Source of the DNA: Sporobacter termitidis DSM 10068
GTDB taxonomy: Bacteria > Bacillota > Clostridia > Oscillospirales > Oscillospiraceae
Reading direction: 5' to 3'
DNA: 64,000 nucleotides
Assembly: GCF_900130065.1 (NCBI RefSeq)
Contig: NZ_FQXV01000003.1
Span: forward strand, 62,001 to 126,000
Part shown: one piece after another, positions 34,100-42,124 of the stretch
Position numbering within the stretch: position 1 is the stretch's first letter
How the letters are laid out: each line of letters starts with the position of its first letter
Made by a program: the position numbers and the translations under genes
The notes under the pieces: model-generated
Told to the model about the DNA's origin: nothing
What the model saw: the letters and a program-made list of their open reading frames with translations, nothing else
Database searches by the model: none

Positions 34100-36076
34100 C
34101 TATGCCCAATCATAGATATTGACCTGAAGCTTCCGCCCACTCGGTTCGGTCACATACAGGCCAAGCGCGTTGCCCCCAAGCCATGCGGATGTAATGACAG
34201 ACCCTTCGGCGGGGACGTAGTTTTCATAGTTGGCTTGTGAAGGCCCCGTCCCTGCCTCGAATTTGGTGATGGGGTCTAATATCATACCTTTCGAGTATGG
34301 AATATCGCGCGGGAGCTGTTCGGCAAGGTTTACTGCTTTGCCCGTTTTCATATCAAAGCATATCGTATAAAGCACGGGCATGTTGAACCACGGGCCGTCG
34401 TAGGTTTGCAGGGGGAAGCTCACCGACAGATAGTCGCCCCACCGCCCATAGGCGGGCTGTAAGCGGTAGGCGTTTTCGGGATGTTCGACATACCAGCCAT
34501 CAGCGTACCATTTTACAAACATATCAAGCAATTTGGTCTTGCCATTATCGCCCGGGAATCCGTCGGTCCACGCTTTGAGCTGGCTGTTGATCCGTTCGGC
34601 AACATCGGGCGATTGCGTCAGCTTCACGTCCAGCGTGAACAGGTCGACGTTTGGCAGCATACGCCTGCCGTAATGGTATACAACTGAAAAATCGTCAATC
34701 CCTATTCCATACGGGCTTATGTCGGACGTCAGGCGGATTCTGAAGGTCACAGGCCCGTTGAAGAATGGATTGCTCTCCGGCAGATTGATGTAGAGATATC
34801 TGCTGTCCTTGTCCATATCCGCAAGCTCATAGCTGGGATAGTCATTCGGTATGCCGGTAAATGCGCGTTTGGCGTTCTCCGCCGCGGGGCCGCTGCTCAA
34901 AGGGCCCGGACTGTATAAAGAAGCGCTCTCCGGAGAGTTCAGCCAGCTCGTTATCTCGCTGTTGATATACCGGATGTAGTTGAACCCGTCGTAGAACAGA
35001 GCCGACAGCGGCTTCCTGACGCCATTGACAACAATTTCGTCTATCGCGCCCGAGGGCTTAAGCTCCGTGCCTCCGGTGCCGCTGGAATTATCAACGTCAC
35101 CGAGATAAACCGGGTCCATCGTTTCGTCGGGGAAGACGTTTGCAAGGGGCCGCAGCGGGATATAGCCCGCGCGCGCGGCCACGGTCTGTCCGTCGTCGGT
35201 GCGCAGCCAGTCAATCAGCTGACGCGCGGGGCTGTCGGCGGGCATGTCTTTGCGCACGACAGCGTAGTAATAGTCCTCCAACGGGTATTCGCCGCGCGTT
35301 ATCGTCTCACGCGACGGCTTTACGCCGTCTACGCCGAGCAGCTTGAAAGAGCTGTTGCCGTACATATTATTGACATAGTAGAACATTGAGTAGCCGATGG
35401 CCTCGCGTGCGTTGTCATAGCTTGACACCACCTCGACCAGGGCGCCCATCGACTCGGCCACCCACTCTTCGGGCGGCTTAACAGGCTCCAGCCCATCCAT
35501 CACCAGCTTGTTGAGGAGCGTCTGACTGCCGGAACCCTGGGTACGCTGATAAGGTGCAATGTTTTCATCAAGCCCGCCGAGCGTTTTCCAGTTCGTGATT
35601 TTCCCGGTGTATATCTCGCACAGCTGCTGGAGCGAAACGCCGTCAACCGGATTTTCGATGTTCGCGAGGAAGACCAGCGCGTCCTTGGCAATGGGAATGA
35701 TATCCAGTTCCATACCAAGATCCCGCGCTTCGGAAAGCTCTTTTTCTGACGGATAGGTGACAAGGATGAGGTCTTTCGAACCGTGAAACAGATTGTAATA
35801 CGCACTCGACGTTGTATAGTGCGTCGGCGGACTTCCGGCGCCGCCGAAGAAACCATGCAGCGCGGTCGTCAGCGGTATTGTGGCGGTCGAGCCGTCGATT
35901 CTCACCCAGAGTCCGGACAGCGCATCCGCGAGACCGGCAGGCGGTACAGGCGCTTCAGCGGACGCTGTGACAGACGCAGGCGGCGCCGTTTCGGGAGGAA
36001 CCACGCTGCCGCTGCATGAGGTCAGCAAAACAGCCGCGCATACGGCAGCAAACAATATAACGCTATGCTTGTTCAT
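34100..36076 (-). CDS. PstS-like substrate-binding lipoprotein with a C-terminal extra domain
   Basis: 658 residues from ATG 36076, 6 nt after AGGGGTGG; upstream open frame is not needed. A lipoprotein signal is clear (hydrophobic stretch then LLTSCSGS). Residues about 60-340 match phosphate-ABC-type periplasmic-binding proteins, with GSGSQTLLN after QRT, and SYDNAREAIGYSMFYY. Residues about 420-658 form a second domain reminiscent of DUF3298-type extracellular domains (DMKTGKAVNLAEQL). No pst permease is encoded nearby. It could be an orphan sensor or scavenger; the phosphate assignment rests on fold only. Confidence 0.75.
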   Translation of the reverse strand: MNKHSVILFAAVCAAVLLTSCSGSVVPPETAPPASVTASAEAPVPPAGLADALSGLWVRIDGSTATIPLTTALHGFFGGAGSPPTHYTTSSAYYNLFHGSKDLILVTYPSEKELSEARDLGMELDIIPIAKDALVFLANIENPVDGVSLQQLCEIYTGKITNWKTLGGLDENIAPYQRTQGSGSQTLLNKLVMDGLEPVKPPEEWVAESMGALVEVVSSYDNAREAIGYSMFYYVNNMYGNSSFKLLGVDGVKPSRETITRGEYPLEDYYYAVVRKDMPADSPARQLIDWLRTDDGQTVAARAGYIPLRPLANVFPDETMDPVYLGDVDNSSGTGGTELKPSGAIDEIVVNGVRKPLSALFYDGFNYIRYINSEITSWLNSPESASLYSPGPLSSGPAAENAKRAFTGIPNDYPSYELADMDKDSRYLYINLPESNPFFNGPVTFRIRLTSDISPYGIGIDDFSVVYHYGRRMLPNVDLFTLDVKLTQSPDVAERINSQLKAWTDGFPGDNGKTKLLDMFVKWYADGWYVEHPENAYRLQPAYGRWGDYLSVSFPLQTYDGPWFNMPVLYTICFDMKTGKAVNLAEQLPRDIPYSKGMILDPITKFEAGTGPSQANYENYVPAEGSVITSAWLGGNALGLYVTEPSGRKLQVNIYDWA

Positions 36077-36098
36077 ATGGCCACCCCTAATATGTTTT

Positions 36099-36326
36099 TC
36101 ACCCCGGAGGATGTGTTTTTGTGCCTGTTGGAGCGTCTGCTGTATAAGCCGGTTTTGATGGTGCATGCCTAAAATCCATGTAAGTGGTTACCTTTACATA
36201 GAACTGTTTCATAGGGATGCGGACCCTTCTCGACAATTTGCAGAGTTCAATGACTGCGCCATTACCGCAGCTTTGTGCTGCTCGCATGGAACCTTTCACG
36301 CTGTCGCCGAATACCACCTCTGTCAT
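36099..36326 (-). pseudogene. Remnant of a DUF1835-type gene (5' fragment)
   Basis: A 75-codon frame opens with ATG 36326, 6 nt after GGAGG. Its N-terminus TEVVFGDSVKGSMRAAQ strongly recalls the start of DUF1835-domain proteins (VVFGDSxxGSLKxAQ). After about 20-30 residues the likeness stops and the frame continues into unrelated sequence. Full-length members are some 250 or more residues, so this looks like a decayed or truncated gene. Family likeness is from memory. Confidence 0.4.
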
Positions 36327-36355
36327 GCCCGTCCTCCATGTTTATATAAATCAGC

Positions 36356-36925
36356 TTAACCCGCCATGGCGACGGTGATGCCTGCCGTGACCAGCGCCGC
36401 CGTTAAAAGCGGAATCATCCCGTCGACATACCCTGCGCGGCCTCCAAGCTTATAGTACAGCACATAGCAGACGAGGCTGATCACTGCGGCAGCCCCGGCC
36501 ACAACGGCAAAGGTGACCGCCAGAAGGTAAGAGAACCGGCCCATCCCATACAGCGCGTTGAGCTCCGACAGCGCCAGCACTGCCCACCCGACAATAAGAA
36601 TCAGTTCTGTCGTGACCGGCCTCTTAAAGAGCAGGCGCGTGACCGCCAGCAGGATGATATACGCGGCGATACCACCCCATAAAAGCGCCCCGCTTGGGAA
36701 CAGCGCCGCGCCGGCGGATGCGGACCGGACCCCCTTTACCGCCAGAAACACTGCCGCCAACCCCGCGACGACGGCCGGAATCAGGAGCCATCCCGTTTTC
36801 ATGCCCTTGACAGCTCCGGTGGGTTTGAAGGCCAGCATCCACCAGGTCAGATAAAACACGCAGCAGATAATCAGCAGAATATTGCCCCAAAAAATCTGCT
36901 TTGCAGAAAAATCATGGACCGCCAA
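36356..36925 (-). CDS. Multi-pass membrane protein, unknown
   Basis: 189 residues, six predicted membrane segments (about 12-31, 45-63, 77-95, 105-121, 132-152, 167-187). The start is TTG 36925, with an excellent GAGGAGGTGA site 9 nt upstream and no nearby ATG in frame. No family recognised. It stands between the gene remnant and a 377-nt gene-free gap. Confidence 0.7.
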   Translation of the reverse strand: MAVHDFSAKQIFWGNILLIICCVFYLTWWMLAFKPTGAVKGMKTGWLLIPAVVAGLAAVFLAVKGVRSASAGAALFPSGALLWGGIAAYIILLAVTRLLFKRPVTTELILIVGWAVLALSELNALYGMGRFSYLLAVTFAVVAGAAAVISLVCYVLYYKLGGRAGYVDGMIPLLTAALVTAGITVAMAG

Positions 36926-37196
36926 GCCTTGTCACCTCCTCGCCTTTTGGGAACTGCAATCAGTTTCGGGAATATCCCTTAGCCCCTAATAAACATAATG
37001 AGAAGTTTTGTTATTATGATTTCCTATATTGAGCTCTGCTTCCATATACTATCTGTCATTTTATAACAGAGCGCGCTATAAAACAAGGCGTCACGACGGC
37101 AGCGCGCATATTTCCACAAAATCTTTCAAATAGGTACCCCAGATTCAACGTACCGCCGCCGCGTATAGAGAACCTATGGCTTAAATCGACTTAAAA

Positions 37197-37233
37197 CAGC
37201 AAAATCCCGCTAAACCATATCGTTTGGCGGGAT
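37197..37233 (-). terminator. Terminator of the arsenic operon
   Basis: AATCCCGC-T-AAAC and GTTT-G-GCGGGATT pair with one mismatch; on the minus strand the stem is followed by TTGCTGTTTT. It lies 70 nt past the nucleoside hydrolase stop. The remaining gap 36,926-37,196 holds nothing I can identify. Confidence 0.75.
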
Positions 37234-37302
37234 TGCCGGAGACGATTGCCGATGGCCCTCAAATACATCCCAACCGGCCCTTTCATCTCTCTAATACTGT
37301 TC

Positions 37303-38172
37303 TTACCTGCTAACCCTCAGCCAATTTGCGTAGAGTTCTTCTTTAAAAGCCTCCACATCGCGGATTGTCGGCAGATTAACCTCATGGGTCAAAGCCTCGG
37401 CCTGATTCCCGATAAATCCTCGCTCAAGGTCAGCCGGGGTAACCGCATACCGATGCCTGTAATCGGCAAACATCGCCTTTTCAAGCAAATACACCGCCGA
37501 TACTTCATCCCAGGCGTAAAAGCCGTTCAGATCGTACATTTTGACTTTAACGTCAAACCAGCTTTTCGTTTGCTCGTATATGTACCGCCCAACAGGATTG
37601 GGCGAATTCAGCAGACGGGATTTATAATCCTCGTGCCGGATATATGCCGGAAGGCAGTTGTTGCCCGTCGCGATCGAGACGTTTCTGCCGTTTGTCAGAA
37701 CACAACAGGAGGCTTCGGGATCGCAGGAAAAGTTAAGCTCGTCCAGCTTGACGCCGTTCAGAAAAAGCGACTCCGTGATACCGCCCATTAGGACGATCTC
37801 CTTGACTTTTCCGAAGAATTCATGATCCAGCTCGTAGGCGGCGCACAGATTTGTCAGAGCGCCGGTGGCCAGAATCTTCAGGCTGCCCGGATATAGATTA
37901 GCCTGTTCCACCAAAAACTCCGCCGCTTCAGATTTACGGTTATTTTTCGACGCGCCTCCTTTTAAGACGGGTATATCGGTCCTGCCCAGGTCCAGCAGCA
38001 TGTTTTTCGTATTGTCATAAACGACGTCAACATTGCTGTTCCCGTAGGTCGTTGTGACGCCTGTCAGACGGGCCTGCGGCTTGCCCAGCAGATAGAGGAG
38101 CGCCAAGCCGTCATCCACCGGACATTCACGCACCCCAAATGTATTGTCGCAATCAAAAACTATGTTATCCAT
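37303..38172 (-). CDS. Nucleoside hydrolase (inosine/uridine-preferring family), last gene of the ars operon
   Basis: 289 residues. The family cleaves the N-glycosidic bond of ribonucleosides using an Asp-rich Ca2+ site. The N-terminal Asp cluster is present but altered: DCDNTFGVRECPVDDG instead of the compact DTDPGxDD. The central ATGALTNLC and VLMGG segments and the NFSCDPEA metal/substrate loop are intact. GGAG lies 8 nt before ATG 38172. It follows the C_GCAxxG gene by 15 nt in the arsR-arsS operon. This suggests a special substrate, possibly the arsenic-adenosine product of ArsS (inference). No transport gene accompanies it. Confidence 0.85.
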   Translation of the reverse strand: MDNIVFDCDNTFGVRECPVDDGLALLYLLGKPQARLTGVTTTYGNSNVDVVYDNTKNMLLDLGRTDIPVLKGGASKNNRKSEAAEFLVEQANLYPGSLKILATGALTNLCAAYELDHEFFGKVKEIVLMGGITESLFLNGVKLDELNFSCDPEASCCVLTNGRNVSIATGNNCLPAYIRHEDYKSRLLNSPNPVGRYIYEQTKSWFDVKVKMYDLNGFYAWDEVSAVYLLEKAMFADYRHRYAVTPADLERGFIGNQAEALTHEVNLPTIRDVEAFKEELYANWLRVSR

Positions 38173-38187
38173 TCATCCGCTCCGGAG

Positions 38188-38619
38188 CTACAAAAGCTCA
38201 TTTAAAATCTCTATGGCATCGGCCGCGACCTTCGGGCAGAAATTCAGGAGCAGGCCTTTTTCCAGGATGATCTTCATTTCCTCCGGCTTGCTTATATCAT
38301 AGCCTAAAAGCTCGCGGCAGACCGTGGACGAATATTTCTCCATGAACTTTTGCTGAAATTCCAATACCTTGGCCGTGTTCTGATTCTTCCTGTCCGGCGT
38401 GTTCGGCTCATAATGCCCGTATTTCATGCCGAGCGCGATGATCGCGCCGGCAACGGCCCCGCAGGTCTGCCCCCGGAACAGGCCACCGCCGAAGCCCGCC
38501 GTCATTCTGTATGCCTCGCTCCGGTCGAGGCCAAGCCTCTCGGCGGCGCTTGCGAGCACGACCTGCCCACAGTCAAACCCCTGCGTGAACAGCCCGGCGA
38601 TCTCCTTTTCGGTTGTCAT
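38188..38619 (-). CDS. C_GCAxxG_C_C family Cys-rich protein
   Basis: 143 residues. The spaced Cys pattern that defines the family is present: FDCGQ near 17, GQTCGAVAGAI near 52, VCRELLGYD near 99 and FCPKVAADA near 127. These proteins are thought to be redox- or metal-linked and often neighbour other redox genes, but none has a firm function known to me. GGGAGG lies 10 nt before the ATG. It lies between the BioB-like enzyme (17 nt) and nucleoside hydrolase (15 nt) in the arsenic operon; thiol chemistry with As(III) is an attractive guess. Confidence 0.85.
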   Translation of the reverse strand: MTTEKEIAGLFTQGFDCGQVVLASAAERLGLDRSEAYRMTAGFGGGLFRGQTCGAVAGAIIALGMKYGHYEPNTPDRKNQNTAKVLEFQQKFMEKYSSTVCRELLGYDISKPEEMKIILEKGLLLNFCPKVAADAIEILNELL

Positions 38620-38636
38620 TACAATACGCCTCCCGC

Positions 38637-39680
38637 TCAGCCGTGTTCCAGCACATAGGTTAAATCCAAGGGGATCTTGTCCTCATTGCCGCGGCGGATG
38701 TACTTGAAACCGCTGTCAAACAGCATTTTCCGGCATGCCGCCATATCCATCCCCCTGCTGTTTGAGGTCTCCGCCACGTGGTCTCTGGGGTTGACGCCCG
38801 TTTCGGCCGTGACGACGTTGGCCCCCGAGACGTAGCCGATTTCGGCCGGCTCATGGACGCCCATATACGTCATGGTCGGCATTGAAAATGTCGCCAGTGC
38901 GACGACGGCGACGATCTGCCCCAGCCGGAGATTTGAAATCTGGCCGTATTTGGCCAGCGGCGTCCCGGGAACCGGGACCCGGCGCATGGCGGCGTGCTGG
39001 GTGCAGCCCTGGTCGATGCCGATAAACATATTTTCCACGAGCTCTTCAATCGTATGTTCAGGGCCGATCGGCTCAAGGCAACTGAAAATCTGAAGGCCCG
39101 CGTCCAACGCGTTCTGCATGGTTTTCATCCGTCTTTCAGGGTCTAACGCGGTCACACAGCCTTCCCCAATGCGGCAGACGTGATAGACGCCGGTAATGCC
39201 GGCTTTTTTCATTTCCTTAAATGCGTCAAGGTCCGTATCGCCGACGTTTGACAAGAGCTGTGTCGAGCCGGGGATCAGCTTCTTGGCCAGGCGCACCTTT
39301 TCAAGAAAAAAGTCCAGATCATATTCATGCATGGACATCAGGTACAGGCCGTACAAATCGTCGTCCTTGCAGAAATCCGTCAGCTTTGAGGCGAAATCCT
39401 CATCGCTGATCCTGTTCTTTTGAAATTTGGTGTGGTCCTTGCCGAAGGAGCAAAAGCCGCAATTTCCCGGGCAGGGGGCCATCTCCAGGCCGATCTGGCC
39501 GAGAATAATGGCGGAGTTGTCATTCCGGCTGCGCACAATATGAGAGGCAACGGCGCGCATCATATATGCTTCCAGTGAATTTTCATCGAAGGCGAGCAAA
39601 TAGGCGCAGTCCTCCCGTCCCGGTGACTGCTCGGCATAGGCGTTGTCCAGAATATCTCTTACTTTTTTATCAATCCGCAT
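38637..39680 (-). CDS. BioB/HydE-like radical SAM enzyme in the ars operon
   Basis: 347 residues. The radical SAM [4Fe-4S] motif is C-x3-C-x2-C at Cys70, Cys74, Cys77 (APCPGNCGFCSFG). The order of the following motifs (QLLSNVGDTD, GVYHVCRIGEG, LEPIGPEHT, RRVPVPGTPL) is that of biotin-synthase-like enzymes with a complete TIM barrel. No bio genes are near, so biotin synthesis is unlikely. GGAG lies 7 nt before ATG, 9 nt after arsS. A second radical step on an arsenic-containing or sulfur/carbon substrate is inferred from context only. Confidence 0.85.
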   Translation of the reverse strand: MRIDKKVRDILDNAYAEQSPGREDCAYLLAFDENSLEAYMMRAVASHIVRSRNDNSAIILGQIGLEMAPCPGNCGFCSFGKDHTKFQKNRISDEDFASKLTDFCKDDDLYGLYLMSMHEYDLDFFLEKVRLAKKLIPGSTQLLSNVGDTDLDAFKEMKKAGITGVYHVCRIGEGCVTALDPERRMKTMQNALDAGLQIFSCLEPIGPEHTIEELVENMFIGIDQGCTQHAAMRRVPVPGTPLAKYGQISNLRLGQIVAVVALATFSMPTMTYMGVHEPAEIGYVSGANVVTAETGVNPRDHVAETSNSRGMDMAACRKMLFDSGFKYIRRGNEDKIPLDLTYVLEHG

Positions 39681-39689
39681 AGCTTCTCC

Positions 39690-40667
39690 TTAAGCTGTCG
39701 CGCCGCCGCAGCTGGAACCCGCGCCGGCCGTGCAGGCGTAGCAATGATTGCCGAAAACGATTTTTCTCTCCGAAAGCCCTGTATCCGCCAGGTCCTGAAT
39801 ACGATACGGGACGTTGGCCGTAAGCCCCAGCGCCAGATTGAAATCACAATCGTAAATCGTGCCGTCCCAATCCACGGAAATCTGATTGCGGCACATCATG
39901 TTCTCAACAGAGGCAGGGTTGAAGGCTGAAACGAGGCGGTCCATATATCCCGCCAGATTGCCGCTCCTGTCTAGGAAATCACCGAATCTCCCAATCGGAT
40001 TATTTGTGATCGTATACAGGTTATTGAATGTAATTCCGTATAGCTCGGAGAGCTTTTTCCTGTATTCCACAGCCAAGCTTTCCTGATCCGGGGGCAGGAA
40101 CGCGCCGCCCGGATTGTAGACAAGATTCAATATTAAGGCTGAGTTCCTCCCATATCCGAGGCCGTTCAATTCGCGAAGCATGGCGACGCACGAGGCGAAA
40201 ACGCCTTTACCGCGCTGCCTGTCCGTGTCCTTCTCAGTATAGTAAGGCAGCGAACCAACCAACTCGACCTTGTTTTGAGCATAAAACTCAGGAAGATGCC
40301 TGCAGCCCTCTTCGTTTAATATGGCAAGGTTCGATCGGACGATCGTGTGTATCCCGTGTTTGGCTGCTTCCCGCACAAACCACTCTAAGTCGGGATTCAT
40401 TTCAGGCGCGCCGCCGGTAATATCCAGCGTCCTGAATTGATTTTTCTTACAGGCCTCCAGGCAGGCTGCCATGACATCCCTGCTCATCATTTCCATGCGG
40501 TTGGGTCCGGCCTCGATATGGCAGTGCTTGCACGCCAGGTTGCACTTTTTGCCGATGTTCACCTGCATGATGTCGAGCTTTTGTTGGGTCGTACCGAATG
40601 TCTGACATTCCTCCAGCTCGGAGAAGGATGGAATGTTTTTTATTCTTTCCAGGTATTTATTGCCCAT
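39690..40667 (-). CDS. arsS: Arsenosugar biosynthesis radical SAM protein ArsS
   Basis: 325 residues. ArsS enzymes add a 5'-deoxyadenosyl group to dimethylarsenite, giving a dimethylarsinoyl adenosine. The radical SAM cluster motif is Cys42, Cys46, Cys49 (KKCNLACKHCH). The family-specific C-terminal domain has the VDWDGTIYDCDFN stretch and ends in a Cys-rich HCYACTAGAGSSCGG tail. The ATG lies 6 nt after the stop of the AhpD-like gene, with poor ribosome-binding sequence, so coupling is likely. An arsM methylase, needed for the known substrate, is not in this window. Confidence 0.9.
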   Translation of the reverse strand: MGNKYLERIKNIPSFSELEECQTFGTTQQKLDIMQVNIGKKCNLACKHCHIEAGPNRMEMMSRDVMAACLEACKKNQFRTLDITGGAPEMNPDLEWFVREAAKHGIHTIVRSNLAILNEEGCRHLPEFYAQNKVELVGSLPYYTEKDTDRQRGKGVFASCVAMLRELNGLGYGRNSALILNLVYNPGGAFLPPDQESLAVEYRKKLSELYGITFNNLYTITNNPIGRFGDFLDRSGNLAGYMDRLVSAFNPASVENMMCRNQISVDWDGTIYDCDFNLALGLTANVPYRIQDLADTGLSERKIVFGNHCYACTAGAGSSCGGATA

Positions 40668-40673
40668 CGCCGG

Positions 40674-41006
40674 CTACAGCTCTAATTTTCTGATGACGTT
40701 CTTGGCCTGCATGCCGTGGGCCAGCGTGGCCCCGCCTCTGATTGCGGCGGCGACGTGGACCGCTTCAATCATCTGCTCCTGATTGACACCTTTCTCCAGA
40801 AGAGCCTGCGTATATGAGTCGATGCAATACGGGCACTGAACGGCGTGGGCGACGGCAAAGGCGATTAAAGCCTTTTCCCTGGCCGTCAGAGCCCCGTCCT
40901 CAAAAACCTTGCCGTAATACGCCATAAATTTCTCCCACAGCGCAGGGGCGTCCTCGCCCATATTGCCAAACTGCGCCAGATCTTCAGGGTTATAATATGT
41001 GTTCAT
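40674..41006 (-). CDS. Arsenosugar-associated carboxymuconolactone decarboxylase/AhpD-like protein
   Basis: 110 residues. A single AhpD-like helical domain with the redox motif CPYC (Cys58, Cys61) in AVAHAVQCPYCIDSYTQAL. It matches the small peroxidase-like protein regularly encoded beside arsS. A thiol-dependent reductase or peroxidase step on arsenic species is the usual guess. GAGGAG lies 8 nt before ATG. Second gene of the operon, 32 nt after arsR. Confidence 0.88.
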   Translation of the reverse strand: MNTYYNPEDLAQFGNMGEDAPALWEKFMAYYGKVFEDGALTAREKALIAFAVAHAVQCPYCIDSYTQALLEKGVNQEQMIEAVHVAAAIRGGATLAHGMQAKNVIRKLEL

Positions 41007-41038
41007 TGGTACTTCTCCTCTTTAGTAATTTCATGCTG

Positions 41039-41422
41039 TCAACAGCAGATACGGGCGATACTCGTCCCGTCCGTGTCCGCTCGCCCAGACATTGCCTTGG
41101 CGCGGCGCAGGAAGCGATGCGCGTAACGGGAAACACGGAGCGTGCCCTCCATATTGCGCTTGACAATGGCATTCAGCAAGCGGCTGGCATATTCGCAGCC
41201 CTCCGTGTTGATGGAGTAGTAGCTCCACTTGCCGACGCGGCGGCGCTTCACAATACCTGAATCGCAGAGAATTTTCATGTGATGCGAGAGCGTGGGCTGA
41301 CTGATATTCAGGTCATGCAGCAGGACACAGGCGCATTGCTCGCCTGATAAAAGAATTTCGAGGACGCGGACGCGGCTTTCGTCCGTAAAGGCGCGGAATA
41401 CGCGGATATACTCATTCTTCAT
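41039..41422 (-). CDS. arsR: ArsR family arsenic-responsive repressor
   Basis: 127 residues from ATG 41422, 8 nt after GGAG. Winged helix-turn-helix (about 10-90), recognition helix in SQPTLSHHMKIL. The vicinal cysteines Cys30 and Cys32 (GEQCACVLLHDL) sit where ArsR binds As(III), so metalloid sensing looks intact. A Cys-Cys pair at the C-terminus (ARICC) could add a third thiol. First gene of the operon and presumably its repressor. Confidence 0.92.
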   Translation of the reverse strand: MKNEYIRVFRAFTDESRVRVLEILLSGEQCACVLLHDLNISQPTLSHHMKILCDSGIVKRRRVGKWSYYSINTEGCEYASRLLNAIVKRNMEGTLRVSRYAHRFLRRAKAMSGRADTDGTSIARICC

Positions 41423-41467
41423 AGGACGGTCTCCTTTCACTTTCTTAAAATGAGGAAAGATAAGGAA

Positions 41468-41496
41468 AATATATCAGATGTATCGAAAATTTTCAA
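41468..41496 (-). promoter_or_regulatory. SigA promoter and candidate ArsR operator of the arsenic operon
   Basis: On the minus strand TTGAAA (41496-41491) and TATATT (41473-41468) are separated by exactly 17 nt. The palindrome GAAAATTTTC (41484-41493) overlaps the -35 and spacer and is a plausible ArsR operator. It lies about 45 nt upstream of arsR. Confidence 0.72.
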
Positions 41497-41663
41497 TATG
41501 AAATAGAGAATTTTAGATAATGAGGTGCGAAAAATTCAGATGTGCAGAAACCGGCTGATTGCGGCTGTTTTTTGATAGTATAAATTGCTTACGCACAGAA
41601 TTGGGCTTTGGATGTGTCAACACTTTCCGTTAATGAATAGATTAAAGTACCGAGGTGATGTTT

Positions 41664-42104
41664 TTGGATACAAGAGAATTATTTGCCAGGCTGATCCGAT
41701 GCGAGGCTGAGGGCGAGGGCGACGGCGGCATGCGGGCCGTCGCGACGGTTGTCATGAACCGTGTTCATGTCGCATACGGAGAATACCTCAGGACCGGCCA
41801 GGGCGACCTGCGCCGGGTTATCGAGCAGACGTGTCAATTTTCATGCTATAAAACTATAATCGGCGGTCAGACAAACTCGCAGAACATATGGAACATGACG
41901 CCGGAGCCGATCCATTACGAAATTGCGGATTGGGCGCTCCAGGGCGGCACATTTTCCGGAGTCGGCACCGACTCACTGTGGTACATGAACCCGTTCAATC
42001 CGGTTTGCCCCGATCCGTTTCCATACAACGGCACAGGGTACTGGTATACGAGAATCCGGCAGCACTGCTTTTATAACCCAACGGCGGCTTATGCGGAAAC
42101 ATAA
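41664..42104 (+). CDS. cwlJ: Spore cortex-lytic / cell-wall hydrolase CwlJ
   Basis: About 146 residues, close to Bacillus CwlJ (about 142). It belongs to the SleB/CwlJ catalytic (Hydrolase_2) family, with the start motif LIRCEAEGEGDGGMRAVATVVMNRV carrying the catalytic Glu (only the first part is quoted as key: EAEGEG). There is no signal peptide, as expected for CwlJ, which is made in the mother cell and held in the coat. GAGGTGAT at 41652-41659 best fits a TTG start at 41664; ATG 41658 and GTG 41655 overlap that site. gerQ follows 20 nt later. Confidence 0.88.
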   Translation: MDTRELFARLIRCEAEGEGDGGMRAVATVVMNRVHVAYGEYLRTGQGDLRRVIEQTCQFSCYKTIIGGQTNSQNIWNMTPEPIHYEIADWALQGGTFSGVGTDSLWYMNPFNPVCPDPFPYNGTGYWYTRIRQHCFYNPTAAYAET

Positions 42105-42124
42105 TTATATAAGGTGGTTCAGCT

